Notes under the pieces: model-generated
Told to the model about the DNA's origin: nothing
Seen by the model: the letters and a program-made list of their open reading frames with translations, nothing else
The model's database searches: none
Made by a program: the position numbers and the translations under genes
From: Streptomyces cavernicola
GTDB lineage: Bacteria; Actinomycetota; Actinomycetes; Streptomycetales; Streptomycetaceae
Reading direction: 5' to 3'
DNA length: 64,000 nucleotides
Assembly (NCBI RefSeq): GCF_029968035.1
Contig: NZ_JASCIQ010000015.1
Coordinates: 62,001 to 126,000, forward strand
In this document: in pieces, positions 53,473-61,701 of the stretch
How positions within the stretch are numbered: position 1 is the stretch's first letter
Layout: each line of letters starts with the position of its first letter

Positions 53473-54290
53473 CACTTGCTCTCGGGGGCCGTGCCGAACC
53501 ACTTCTTGTAGATCTCGTCGTAGCGCCCGTCCTTCTTGGCCGCTTCGATGACCTCGTCGATCTTCGCGCGCAGGGCGTCGTTTCCGGTGCGTACGGCGAT
53601 GCCGTACTGCTCGCCGGTGTCGAACTCGGCGGCGACCTCGGTGTCGGGGTTCTGCTTCACGTAGTCGTAGAGCACGCCGTTGTCGTTGATGCCGGCGGCG
53701 ATCTGCCCGGACTTCACGGCGGCGAGCAGCAGTCCGAGGTCCTCGAACTCGACGAGCTCCGCGCTCTTCGGTGCGTTCTTCTTGGCGTACTCGCCGCCGG
53801 TGGTGGCCTTCTGGTAGCCGAACTTCTGGCCCTTCAGGTCGGCAAGTTCCTTGTACGGCTTGCCTTTTCGGGTGATGAGGGCCTGTGTGGCGTCGAAGTA
53901 CGGGACGGAGAAGTCCATGACCTTGTCGCGCTCGGGCGTGATGGTCAGGCCGGAGGCGGCGAGGTCGCACTTGTTGGTGCTGAAGTCCTGGCCGGTCTCG
54001 ATGCCTTCGAAGGGGGTGTTGACGATCTCCTGCTTGACCTTGAGTTCCTCGGCTATGAGGTCCACGAGGTCCACGTCGAAGCCGACGACCTCGCCGCCCT
54101 TCTTCGTCTGGAACGGCGGATACGGCAGGTGTGTGCAGGTCTTCAGCACACCCTCGGTCACGAACTGCACCCCACCGCCCTTGTCGCCCTTGCCGCCTTC
54201 CGACTTGGTGCTGGTACAGCCCGTGAGCAGCAGTGCGACGGCGGCGGCCGCGGCGGTCACGGGAAGGGCGGTACGAACGGACACGGACAC
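53472..54290 (-). CDS. Amino-acid-binding lipoprotein of ABC transporter
   Basis: Encodes 272 aa. A lipoprotein signal ends ALLLTGC, followed by a Lys/Gly-rich linker. The family 3 solute-binding domain has [37 protein letters not shown] and [20 protein letters not shown]. The GTG at 54290 follows GGAGG; a second GTG 6 nt later has better spacing. The bound amino acid may be glutamate, glutamine or cystine; sequence does not decide. Confidence 0.92.
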   Translation of the reverse strand: MSVSVRTALPVTAAAAAVALLLTGCTSTKSEGGKGDKGGGVQFVTEGVLKTCTHLPYPPFQTKKGGEVVGFDVDLVDLIAEELKVKQEIVNTPFEGIETGQDFSTNKCDLAASGLTITPERDKVMDFSVPYFDATQALITRKGKPYKELADLKGQKFGYQKATTGGEYAKKNAPKSAELVEFEDLGLLLAAVKSGQIAAGINDNGVLYDYVKQNPDTEVAAEFDTGEQYGIAVRTGNDALRAKIDEVIEAAKKDGRYDEIYKKWFGTAPESK

Positions 54291-54343
54291 AGTGCCTCCA
54301 AGGCGGCAGCCGAACAACCGAGCAGTGCTGGTGCGGGGGGTTC

Positions 54344-54382
54344 GTGGTGCGTCGTCGTGGTGCGTCGTCGTGGTGCGTGGTG
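54344..54382. repeat. Three 13-bp tandem repeats upstream of amino-acid transporter
   Basis: GTGGTGCGTCGTC occurs at 54344-54356 and 54357-54369, with a variant at 54370-54382. It lies 54 nt upstream of the binding-protein start, in the promoter region. Confidence 0.75.
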
Positions 54383-54529
54383 GTACGCGAATCGGCTCGC
54401 GCCGCACGCGGCGGGCGAGTTGCTGCATCCTAGGACGCGGCGCTGGCTGGCGACAGGGGTGATCGCCTGGCCGATTCCGGTTCCCGCCGAACCCACCCAC
54501 CGCCCGCCCCCGAACGGAGCGAAGCCCGG

Positions 54530-54769
54530 ATGAACAGCAAGGCGACCCTGCTGAACGAACTCACCCAGGGGACAAGGGAGTTGGAGCGGGGGCTGAAATG
54601 GTTCGCGAACCTGTCCGAGCAGGAGCGGTCAGCAGCCTGCGAACCCTACGGCTCCGAAGTCTCCGACTCGACCGCCTCGCGGGTCTGGGGGCCGTACACG
54701 CCCGACTGTTCGGGAATGTCGCGGGCGCTCTGGAAGCGGGCCACGGCATCCTCGACGTCCGGGCTGTAG
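54530..54769 (+). pseudogene. Remnant of a DUF5958-type gene
   Basis: The first 35 codons (ATG at 54530, GGAG upstream) read LLNELTQGTRELERGLKWFA followed by NLSEQERSA, the N-terminus of a common Streptomyces family (DUF5958-like, normally about 115-130 aa). After about 54640 the frame runs antisense through the end of the peptidoglycan-binding gene and loses all resemblance. A deletion has joined the fragment to the neighbouring gene's 3' end. Confidence 0.6.
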
Positions 54770-55524
54770 TTGCCGTTCACCGGGCCCACGTACAACTGCA
54801 GCTGGCGTAGGCGCTGTTGGAGTTCGACGACCTGCTCGCCGTGGTCGCCGCGGCGCAGCGTGGTCGGGGCGTCGTCCGAGGTCGGCGAGGAGCTCGTACG
54901 GCTCGGCTTCGGGGACTTCGACTCGCTGGACGGGGACGCGGACGGGATGGCCGAGGCGCCGGCCTCCGGGTCCTCGGCCTCCTGCTCGCTCGCCGTCTCC
55001 GTCGGGGTGGGGCTCGGCCGCGCGTCGCGGTCTGCGCGTTCGCGCTGCCGCTCGGTGGACGAGGTCTCCGGCGTCTCGGGGTCGCTGACCGTCACGCGCT
55101 CGGCCGCGCCCGAGGGCCCCGCCTGGGGGTCCGGCCCGCCGGAGAAGAACCCGCCCGCCACGCCCACGGTCACCGCGACGACGACCGCGGCCCCGGCGAT
55201 CAGCCCGTACCGCCAGCCGCGCCCCGCCGCCCCGGCCGACTCGGAGCGGCTGAACTCCGGGGCCCCACCGGCCCCACCGGCCTCGGGGGCCTCGTCGAAG
55301 AGCTGCAGCACTTCCTGCGTGAGCGTGGACTCGGCCGCGTCCGGCGGCGCGACGTGCCCGAACACCGGGTCGGGCCCAGTGGCGACCGGAGGCACGGCCG
55401 TTGCCTCCTCGACCGGCGCCTGCTGGGCCGCGGCGGCCTCGCGCGCCCGCAACGCACAGTCGCAGGCAGGCCTGAAGTCCGGCAGGAACGCCGTTCCGCA
55501 CCCCGGGCAGTGCTGTCCACTCAC
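54646..55524 (-). CDS. Membrane protein with zinc-ribbon start and peptidoglycan-binding domain
   Basis: Encodes 292 aa. It begins with a likely zinc knuckle (QHCPGCGTAFLPDFRPACDC). A cytoplasmic linker leads to a membrane helix (GLIAGAAVVVAVTVGVAGGF, about 107-127). A long Ser/Thr/Pro/Glu linker and a C-terminal peptidoglycan-binding domain (TLRRGDHGEQVVELQQRLRQ, YSPDVEDAVARFQSARDIPE) are extracytoplasmic. The GTG at 55524 has GGAGGGG 12 nt upstream; an ATG at 55545 is an alternative. It may link wall state to a cytoplasmic partner. Confidence 0.85.
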   Translation of the reverse strand: MSGQHCPGCGTAFLPDFRPACDCALRAREAAAAQQAPVEEATAVPPVATGPDPVFGHVAPPDAAESTLTQEVLQLFDEAPEAGGAGGAPEFSRSESAGAAGRGWRYGLIAGAAVVVAVTVGVAGGFFSGGPDPQAGPSGAAERVTVSDPETPETSSTERQRERADRDARPSPTPTETASEQEAEDPEAGASAIPSASPSSESKSPKPSRTSSSPTSDDAPTTLRRGDHGEQVVELQQRLRQLQLYVGPVNGNYSPDVEDAVARFQSARDIPEQSGVYGPQTREAVESETSEP

Positions 55525-55631
55525 AGTTTGTTCACACCCCTCCATGAAGCAGCCACAGATTATGCAGGTGATCCATTCGAATGCACAGCGCATACCGGGA
55601 GGACCCACACCCCGTGTGGGATACGCCACGC

Positions 55632-56081
55632 TCAACAGACCCGAGGGCCTCGCCCCTCCCCGTACGAGATGTCCGCCCATACGGCCTTGCCGACGACTCT
55701 GTCCCGTACGCCCCACGCGTCCGCGAGTTCAGCGACGATCCACAGCCCGCGCCCGCTCTCCAACTCAGCTGATTCCTCCCGCAGTTGGAGCTTGCGCTCC
55801 CCGCGCGCGTCCGCGACCTCGATCCGCAGCACACCCTTCTCCGTGCCTTCGCACTCCACCCGGACCTCGAAGTCCCGTCCGGGTACGAGTCCGTGCGTCA
55901 CAGCGTTCGCCGCCAGCTCGGCCACGACCGACGCGACGGCCTCCGAGACGGCACCGCCGTGCGGGAAGCCCCACGCGTCGAGCTGATGCAGGACGAGCCG
56001 CCGCGCGAGCCGCGCACCACGCGGGGTCGCACTGAACCGCTGCGCGAACTGAACGGCAGGGAGGGGGATTTGAGCTTTCAT
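55632..56081 (-). CDS. Anti-sigma-factor-like ATP-binding protein (RsbW type)
   Basis: Encodes 149 aa, a normal-length GHKL ATPase: FSATPRGARLARRLVLHQLD, the N-box VAELAANAVTHGLVPGRDFE, RIEVADARGE and ELESGRGLWIVAELADAWGV. It closely parallels the protein at 43198, which has 60 extra residues. It is divergent from an XRE/DUF397 pair, giving a second copy of the same three-gene set. Confidence 0.9.
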   Translation of the reverse strand: MKAQIPLPAVQFAQRFSATPRGARLARRLVLHQLDAWGFPHGGAVSEAVASVVAELAANAVTHGLVPGRDFEVRVECEGTEKGVLRIEVADARGERKLQLREESAELESGRGLWIVAELADAWGVRDRVVGKAVWADISYGEGRGPRVC

Positions 56082-56184
56082 GTCACCGAGCGTGGCCGTT
56101 TGCCCGTACGCTGACCAGTGACTGCGAGGCGACGGAGTGTAGCCGTACGGGTCCGCTCCGCTGGATGTACGGGGTGGTACGGAC

Positions 56185-57042
56185 ATGCGCGAAGAACGGC
56201 CCGAGCGGCCGGCGGAAGCGGACGGCACAGCGCACCTTTTCGCTGCGCTCGGCAAGCAGATCAAGGTGTTGCGCGAGGCATGCGGCATGGGCCAGCGGGA
56301 ATTGGCCACGGCCACGCACGTGAGCCTGGACCTGATCTCGGCGATCGAGCGGAATGTACGTATTCCGCAGCCGAGGTTCCTGGAGTTGGCAGAGGTGGCT
56401 CTGGATGCGCGGGGGGTTTTGACGGCGGCGATCCCCGACGTGAAGGCAGCGCTTTCGCGGGCGCGGACGAGGCATCCGGAGTGGTACCGGGGGTACGCGA
56501 AACTGGAGTCCGAGGCAGTGGAGTTGCACTTCTACGCGGACCAAGGGGTGCCGGGGTTGCTGCAGACCGCCGAGCATGCCGAGTGCGTATTCCGCAACCA
56601 CCGCCCGCTGCTGGACGAGGAGACCATCGAGAAGCGGATCGCCGACCGTCTGCACCGCCAGAAGGTCTTCGAGCGCAGCCCTGCCCCAGTGATCAGCTAC
56701 GTCCTGGAAGAAGCCGTGCTGGATCGGCCTCTCGGCGGTTGGACCGTGCACGAGGCCCAACTGCGGCACATCCTGCAGGCGAGCCGCATGCGCAACGTGG
56801 AACTTCAGGTAATGCCGACCGAGGTGAACGAACACCCCAACTTGCAGGGCGCGTTCAATCTGTTGACTCCCAAGGGCCAGCATCACCACGTCGGTTACAC
56901 CGAGGTTCAGGAGCACCCGCGCCTGATCACTGCCCCTGCACAGGTCCGGATCTTGGCGGAACGATATGGGATCATGCGTGCGGTGGCGTTGCCCCCACGC
57001 AGGCCCATGGAGCTGATCGAGAAGAAGCTGGAGCGGCGATGA
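56185..57042 (+). CDS. XRE-family regulator with DUF5753 domain
   Basis: Encodes 285 aa. The HTH (about 22-80) has LREACGMGQRELATATHVSL, then DLISAIERNVRIP. The DUF5753 domain has YADQGVPGLLQTAEHAECVF, YVLEEAVLDRPLG and NVELQVMPTEVNEHPNLQGA. It overlaps its DUF397 partner by ATGA. It has the same domain plan and gene order as 42000-42821 but with clear divergence, so the two sets probably answer different signals. Confidence 0.92.
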   Translation: MREERPERPAEADGTAHLFAALGKQIKVLREACGMGQRELATATHVSLDLISAIERNVRIPQPRFLELAEVALDARGVLTAAIPDVKAALSRARTRHPEWYRGYAKLESEAVELHFYADQGVPGLLQTAEHAECVFRNHRPLLDEETIEKRIADRLHRQKVFERSPAPVISYVLEEAVLDRPLGGWTVHEAQLRHILQASRMRNVELQVMPTEVNEHPNLQGAFNLLTPKGQHHHVGYTEVQEHPRLITAPAQVRILAERYGIMRAVALPPRRPMELIEKKLERR

Positions 57043-57233
57043 ACTCCCCCGAAAACCTTGCCTGGTTCAAGTCGAGCTACAGCGGCGGAGGCGGCGGCGA
57101 ATGCCTCGAAGTCGCCCAGGATCAGCGTGAGTTGACCCTCCACATCCGCGACTCCAAGAACCCCTCCCTCCCCCACCTCACCGCAACCCCCGCCGCCTGG
57201 GCGGCATTTCTGAACGCGTACGCGAGACGCTGA
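57039..57233 (+). CDS. DUF397 small protein
   Basis: Encodes 64 aa with LAWFKSSYSGGGGGECLEVA, LHIRDSK and AAWAAFLNAYARR. It is the partner of the XRE regulator and is translated from the overlapping ATG at 57039. Its 3' end is covered on the other strand by an open frame of doubtful status. Confidence 0.93.
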   Translation: MNSPENLAWFKSSYSGGGGGECLEVAQDQRELTLHIRDSKNPSLPHLTATPAAWAAFLNAYARR

Positions 57234-57481
57234 AGGGCCCCCGAGTCGACGGTGTGCGGCCCCGTGCCTGCCGCGAGGGACTCGTTCACCTCTGCGGCGG
57301 TGAGGACGATGCCGAACTCCGCGCGGGCCACGGCGATGACGTCGTCGACAGTCGGGCGGCTGCCCTCCGGGGCGCGGTGCGCGGCGAGGGTCGTCGCGGC
57401 TCGGGTGAGGACGGCGGTTCTCGTGGTGTGGTCGAGGGATTCGTCCTTGAGCACGATGAGGACCTGCCGCCACAGGGTCAA
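57122..57481 (-). CDS. Small protein of unknown function (doubtful)
   Basis: Encodes 119 aa from a TTG at 57481 that shares TTGA with the stop of the gene upstream. Residues 1-85 look protein-like (VLIVLKDESLDHTTRTAVLT, VDDVIAVARAEFGIVLTAAE). The last 35 lie antisense to the DUF397 gene, where coding is unlikely. It may be a shortened or decaying gene. Confidence 0.4.
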   Translation of the reverse strand: MTLWRQVLIVLKDESLDHTTRTAVLTRAATTLAAHRAPEGSRPTVDDVIAVARAEFGIVLTAAEVNESLAAGTGPHTVDSGALQRLAYAFRNAAQAAGVAVRWGREGFLESRMWRVNSR

Positions 57482-57957
57482 CGTCGGCCTCCGGCGCAGA
57501 GTTCGTGGGCGGGGGCGTCCCGGCCCGTTTCCGCCGCCGCTGCCCGCTCGCGGAGTTCGCCGTGGGTGAGGTAGGGGCCCGCAGGGCCCATGCGTACGGC
57601 CGGGTCGTCGTCCGCACGAGGGGCCACGTCCGAGCGCAGCGGCCAGTGGCGCAGCTGGTCGAGGAAGTCCGGGCCTACCTGGATCAGGGTGGTGTCGTCC
57701 CCCGCCTCGTGCAGCAGAGGGGGCGCGGTGAAGACCAGGCGCGCCCTCGACCGTCGGCCCGGTGCCAGGCCCTGCGCCGGCACCACGATCGCCCCCAGCC
57801 GGAGCACCCCGAAGTACAGGGCGGGGTAGGCAGGCACGTCGGGCACCCGCAGCCCCACCGGATCGCCGGGGCGCACGCCATGCGCGTACAGGCCGCCCGC
57901 CACCCGGGCGCTGAACTCGTCCAGTTCTTCGAGGAGGGCTGTGGCGAGGTTGGTCAC
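57478..57957 (-). pseudogene. Shrunken acyl-CoA-ligase-like gene
   Basis: The frame from the GTG at 57957 (159 aa) contains FSARVAGGLYAHGVRPGDPV and PALYFGVLRLGAIVVPAQGL, the N-terminal part of AMP-forming ligases. All adenylation motifs (SGTTG, TGD, GR.KD and the catalytic Lys) are missing, and the segment before the match is shortened. It keeps an AAGGTG ribosome site, so a small protein may still be made. Most likely it is a decayed ligase. Confidence 0.6.
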
Positions 57958-58128
57958 GTCAGTTCACCTTCATGCGCGCGGTTCTCTTCGACGTGAAGAT
58001 CCTCGTGACCCGCCCCCACGAAGCACCATGTCGACGCCCACAGGAACCTCTGTCCCGTACGACAACGACCCCAGGTCATTTCATGCGTTGAGTCCCTTTC
58101 GGGGCCCTGCCTGGCCTAGTCTCGGCCC

Positions 58129-59364
58129 GTGCATGCGACGACATCGACGACATCCCGGACCCTGGTGGCCGACCTGGCGGGCACGCTGATGGAGCGGATC
58201 GACGCCATCGCGTCCGACATGGCCCAACTGACGTACGACAACATCGAGTTCTACCGGACGATGGTCGTCGACCCGAAGGACCTGCACGCCTCGATGGTGC
58301 ACAACGTGCAGGGGATCATCGCCCATCTGGTCAGCGCCGAGCCGAGCGCGATCGACCTGTCGGGGCCCACCGAGACCGGGCGGCGGCGGGCCGAGCAGAA
58401 CGCGCCGCTGCCCGAGGTGCTGCGCGCGTACCGCATCAGCTTCCAGTTCTTCTGGGAGCAACTCCTCGCCGAGGCACGGAAGTCGGGCGGTGACGCGCCC
58501 GGCGCGCTGCTCGACCAGGCCGCGCACATCTGGGAGATCGCCGACGCGTTCTCCTCCGCGCTCACCGACTCGTACCGCGAGACCTGCGCGGAGCGGATGG
58601 TGGAGACCGACCGGCGGCGCTCCGCCCTCGTCGGGGAGCTCATCGACGGGCCGTCCACGGCGACGGAGACCGTGTGGGAGGTCGCGCGGATGCTCGACTT
58701 CCCGTTCCAGGGCTCGTTCCTGGTGGTGACCGCCGACGCCCTGACCTCGCAGGAACCGCCCCTGCCCAGCCTCGACCGACGCCTTCGCACCCTCGGCGTC
58801 GCCTCCGCCTGGCGGGCCCAACGGGGTTCGGAGACCGGGGTGTTGTCCTGCCCGCAGCGCCGGCCGCTGGAGGAGATCCTCGACGCCGTACGCGCGTCCG
58901 CGACCAGCCGGGTCGGGGTGAGCCCGCTGTACGACCGGCTCGACCGGACCGGCCGCGCGCTGCGGTACGCGCAGGTCGCCGCGGAGTCGCTGCCGCCGGG
59001 TGCGCCCGCGGTGCGGCAGCTCGACGACACCCCGTTGACCGAGCTGGTGATGAACAACCTGGAGACCACCCAGCGCGCCGTCCAGCGCATCCTCGGCGGC
59101 GTGCTGTCCCTGCCCGAGGAGGACCGTACGACCCTCCTCGCCACCGCCCGTGCGTGGTTGGAGGCGCACGGCTCAGCGGCCGAGGCGGGCCGGATGCTGT
59201 ACTGCCACCAGAACACGGTCCGTTACCGCATGCACCGCCTGGAGGAGTTCCTCCGCGGGCCGCTCGACGACCCGAAGATCGTCGCCGAACTCTCCATGGC
59301 CCTCGACGCGGTCGGCACGTTCCCGATGCTGCTTGAACGCCACCGGGCGGTGGGGGACGGCTGA
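58129..59364 (+). CDS. PucR/CdaR-type transcriptional regulator
   Basis: Encodes 411 aa. The N-terminal two thirds have VLRAYRISFQFFWEQLLAEA and SALTDSYRETCAERMVETD, typical of the RsbT-like/GGDEF-related sensor regions of this group. The C-terminal PucR HTH is AAEAGRMLYCHQNTVRYRMH with RLEEFLRGPLDD. The GTG at 58129 is used; no strong ribosome site is visible. PucR proteins control purine or sugar-acid breakdown in some bacteria, but this gene is 40 kb from the urate operon, so the link is weak. Confidence 0.85.
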   Translation: MHATTSTTSRTLVADLAGTLMERIDAIASDMAQLTYDNIEFYRTMVVDPKDLHASMVHNVQGIIAHLVSAEPSAIDLSGPTETGRRRAEQNAPLPEVLRAYRISFQFFWEQLLAEARKSGGDAPGALLDQAAHIWEIADAFSSALTDSYRETCAERMVETDRRRSALVGELIDGPSTATETVWEVARMLDFPFQGSFLVVTADALTSQEPPLPSLDRRLRTLGVASAWRAQRGSETGVLSCPQRRPLEEILDAVRASATSRVGVSPLYDRLDRTGRALRYAQVAAESLPPGAPAVRQLDDTPLTELVMNNLETTQRAVQRILGGVLSLPEEDRTTLLATARAWLEAHGSAAEAGRMLYCHQNTVRYRMHRLEEFLRGPLDDPKIVAELSMALDAVGTFPMLLERHRAVGDG

Positions 59365-59373
59365 CGCCGACTG

Positions 59374-59407
59374 CTGAGGCCCCCACCGCCGTCGGGCGTC
59401 GCCTCAG
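59374..59407. terminator. Hairpin between convergent regulator and carboxypeptidase genes
   Basis: CTGAGGC (59374-59380) and GCCTCAG (59401-59407) can pair around a 20-nt loop, overlapping the carboxypeptidase stop codon. It is weak and lacks a T-run. Confidence 0.4.
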
Positions 59408-60633
59408 TCCCCCGTCGTCTCCCAGCCGTAGTCCGGCAGGTCGAAGAAGCTGTCGCCGTCGACCGTGTCCGCGGTGCCCGTGGCGAGGCCCGTCAGAAGG
59501 GACTCGACGCCCGTGCGGACGGTCTCCACGAACATGCCGCGCTGGGTCTGGCCCAGGTCGTCCTGCTGGCCGCGGACCTCGAAGAGGACCGTGCCCGTGC
59601 CGTTGAGGGCGAAGGCGGAGCGGCTCTGGCCCGCGTACTCGCGCTCGTCCGGGTGCAGGTAGCGGCCGGTGGCGGCGAGCCTGGACTGGTCGCCGTAGGC
59701 CTCGGCGATGCCGTTGGCCACTGTCGTGGCATACCGGCGGGACTTGTCCTGGTCCAGCTTCGGCCACTCCGCCTTGTACTTCGCGCCGTCGTTCACGCCG
59801 AGCGGCGGGTAGTCGAGGGAGACCGTGATCAGCTTGCCGTCCTGCTCACCGCCGGTGACCCGCAGGCACGGGCCCATGTGGTGCAGGTCGATCATGGCGT
59901 CGACCGAGCCCTTCTCGGCGCGCATCTGCACGTACGTGTCGCGGATCGCGCGGGACTCCGGCGACAGGAAGAACCCGGCGCCGGCCTGGGTGCCCGGCAG
60001 GTCGGAGGCCTTCGGGACGTAGTTCAGGTCGGGGTTGAAGTCGCGGTTCAGGTCGTACCCGGGCTGCTTGATGCCGTCGCCTTCCAGGCTGTGGTACCAG
60101 GCTCTGGGCGCACCCGCCAACTGCGGGAATTTCTCCAGGGTTTGATCCCAGGAGTGGACGTTGATGCGGCGGTTCAGCTCCCCGCCGTCGGGGTTGACCA
60201 TCGGCATCGCGACGAGGGTGACCTCGCTGAGGATCTTCTTGGTCTTCGCGTCGTCGCTGGAGCCCAGCTGCTTCAGGATGCCGAGCAGCGCCTCCGTGCC
60301 GGTGCGCTCGTTGCCGTGGATGGCGCTGGTCACCATCAGGACGCGCTTGCCGGTGCCGGCGCGGGCCGTCCACAGCTCGCGCCCCTGGGCGGTGCGGCCC
60401 GCGACGTCCACGGTCACGCGGCCCCGGCTGGTCTTCTCGATCTCCCGGAGTTCCGCGCCGAGTTGGGCGTGGTCCGTCCAGCCGTCCCACTGGGGGTCTT
60501 CGGCGATCTTGCACTGGCCCGGCCCCTCCTCCGCGGAGGCGGGAGCGGAAGCGGCGGCGGGGGCAGCCGAGGCCGGGCCGACCATCAAGGTGGCGGTCAG
60601 GGCGGCGGCCAGTGCTGAGGCGGAAAGGCGCAT
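59404..60633 (-). CDS. Secreted M14-family zinc carboxypeptidase
   Basis: Encodes 409 aa with a signal peptide (about 1-25, LAAALTATLMVGPASAA). The zinc ligands are in SAIHGNERTGTEAL (His, Glu) and DLHHMGPCLRV (His). The catalytic Glu is probably in TVLFEVRGQQDDLGQ. MVNPDGGELNRRINVHSWDQ and YDLNRDFNPD are typical of M14 enzymes. It would remove C-terminal residues from peptides or wall fragments outside the cell. The ATG at 60633 has GAGGAG 9 nt upstream. Confidence 0.9.
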   Translation of the reverse strand: MRLSASALAAALTATLMVGPASAAPAAASAPASAEEGPGQCKIAEDPQWDGWTDHAQLGAELREIEKTSRGRVTVDVAGRTAQGRELWTARAGTGKRVLMVTSAIHGNERTGTEALLGILKQLGSSDDAKTKKILSEVTLVAMPMVNPDGGELNRRINVHSWDQTLEKFPQLAGAPRAWYHSLEGDGIKQPGYDLNRDFNPDLNYVPKASDLPGTQAGAGFFLSPESRAIRDTYVQMRAEKGSVDAMIDLHHMGPCLRVTGGEQDGKLITVSLDYPPLGVNDGAKYKAEWPKLDQDKSRRYATTVANGIAEAYGDQSRLAATGRYLHPDEREYAGQSRSAFALNGTGTVLFEVRGQQDDLGQTQRGMFVETVRTGVESLLTGLATGTADTVDGDSFFDLPDYGWETTGD

Positions 60634-60768
60634 GCGTGCGGACTCCTCACGTCGGTACACACAAAGGCACACAAGTGACAGGCGTGGGGGGTGAGTTGAA
60701 TGATGCACGCTGCAAGCAGATTTGTATACCAACAACCCGTGCGCCGAAGCCCCGTACCGACCGCAGGA

Positions 60769-61662
60769 TCAGCGGCCCGGCACCACCGCGACCGCACAAT
60801 GTGCGTGCAACAGCACCGCGTTGGCGACCGAGCCCATGATCAGCGTGTCCGTGGTGAGACGGCGGCGATGGCGGCCGACTACCAGGAGGTCGGCCGTACG
60901 GGACGCGGTGACGAGGCGGCCCGCCGGGTCGGCGGGGGCGACCACCGGGTCGACCGCGACCTTCGGATAGCGCTCCGCGAACGCGGTGAGGCGTTCCCGC
61001 TGGCCCGCCGTCAGGGCGAGCCCCGCCCTGCGCGCGTCCGCCGCGTCGCCGGGGACCAGGTCGCCCATCGTCGTCAGGGCCCGCAGCGGCACCCGGTACG
61101 TGGAGACGACCTGGAGCTCCACGCCCCGCCGGGCCGCCCCCGCGAAGGCGAAGTCGATGACCTCGTCGGCGGTCTCCTCCGGGTCGAGGCCGAGGACCAC
61201 ACGGCCGGGCGGCCCGCCCTGCGCGGCATGGGCGGCGCGGGACTCGTGCGGTACGACGACCACCGGGCACGGGGCCTGCGCCGCGCACTTGCGGCCGTTG
61301 GAGCCGAGCAGCAGCGCCGCGAATCCGCCGAGGCCGCGCGAGCCGAGGACGAGGAGCGCGGCCTCGTCGGCGAGCTCGCAGAGTGCGCTCGCGGGCGCGC
61401 CGTCGACCGCCACGTACCGCACGGGCGGCGTCCGCTCCCCGTACGCGGCGACGGTCTCCTCGATCCTGGCCCGTACGAGATCGGGGGCGGAGGAGTCGCG
61501 GCCGGTGCGGACATGTGCCGCGACGACCTCCCTGCCGTGGCCGAGAGCCGCGTCGACCGCCCAGGTCAGGGCCTTGAGGCTGGGTTCGGAACCGTCGACG
61601 GCGGCCAGGATCGGGCCGCCGTTCGCTCTCGGGGCGCTCGGCGTGGAGGCGCTCGTACTCAT
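60769..61662 (-). CDS. Universal stress protein with two UspA domains
   Basis: Encodes 297 aa, two tandem UspA folds. The first (about 16-138) has ILAAVDGSEPSLKALTWAVD and the ATP-site segment GSRGLGGFAALLLGSNGRKC. The second (about 152-297) has VVLGLDPEETADEVIDFA and GRHRRRLTTDTLIMGSVANA. Dimer-like ATP-binding proteins of this kind are linked to dormancy and redox stress in actinobacteria. It is a single gene; the 135 nt after its stop, before the carboxypeptidase start, hold nothing clear. Confidence 0.9.
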   Translation of the reverse strand: MSTSASTPSAPRANGGPILAAVDGSEPSLKALTWAVDAALGHGREVVAAHVRTGRDSSAPDLVRARIEETVAAYGERTPPVRYVAVDGAPASALCELADEAALLVLGSRGLGGFAALLLGSNGRKCAAQAPCPVVVVPHESRAAHAAQGGPPGRVVLGLDPEETADEVIDFAFAGAARRGVELQVVSTYRVPLRALTTMGDLVPGDAADARRAGLALTAGQRERLTAFAERYPKVAVDPVVAPADPAGRLVTASRTADLLVVGRHRRRLTTDTLIMGSVANAVLLHAHCAVAVVPGR

Positions 61663-61701
61663 GCCCCCAGCGTGCGGGCGGACGGCCGCCTTCGGCAGGG
61701 C

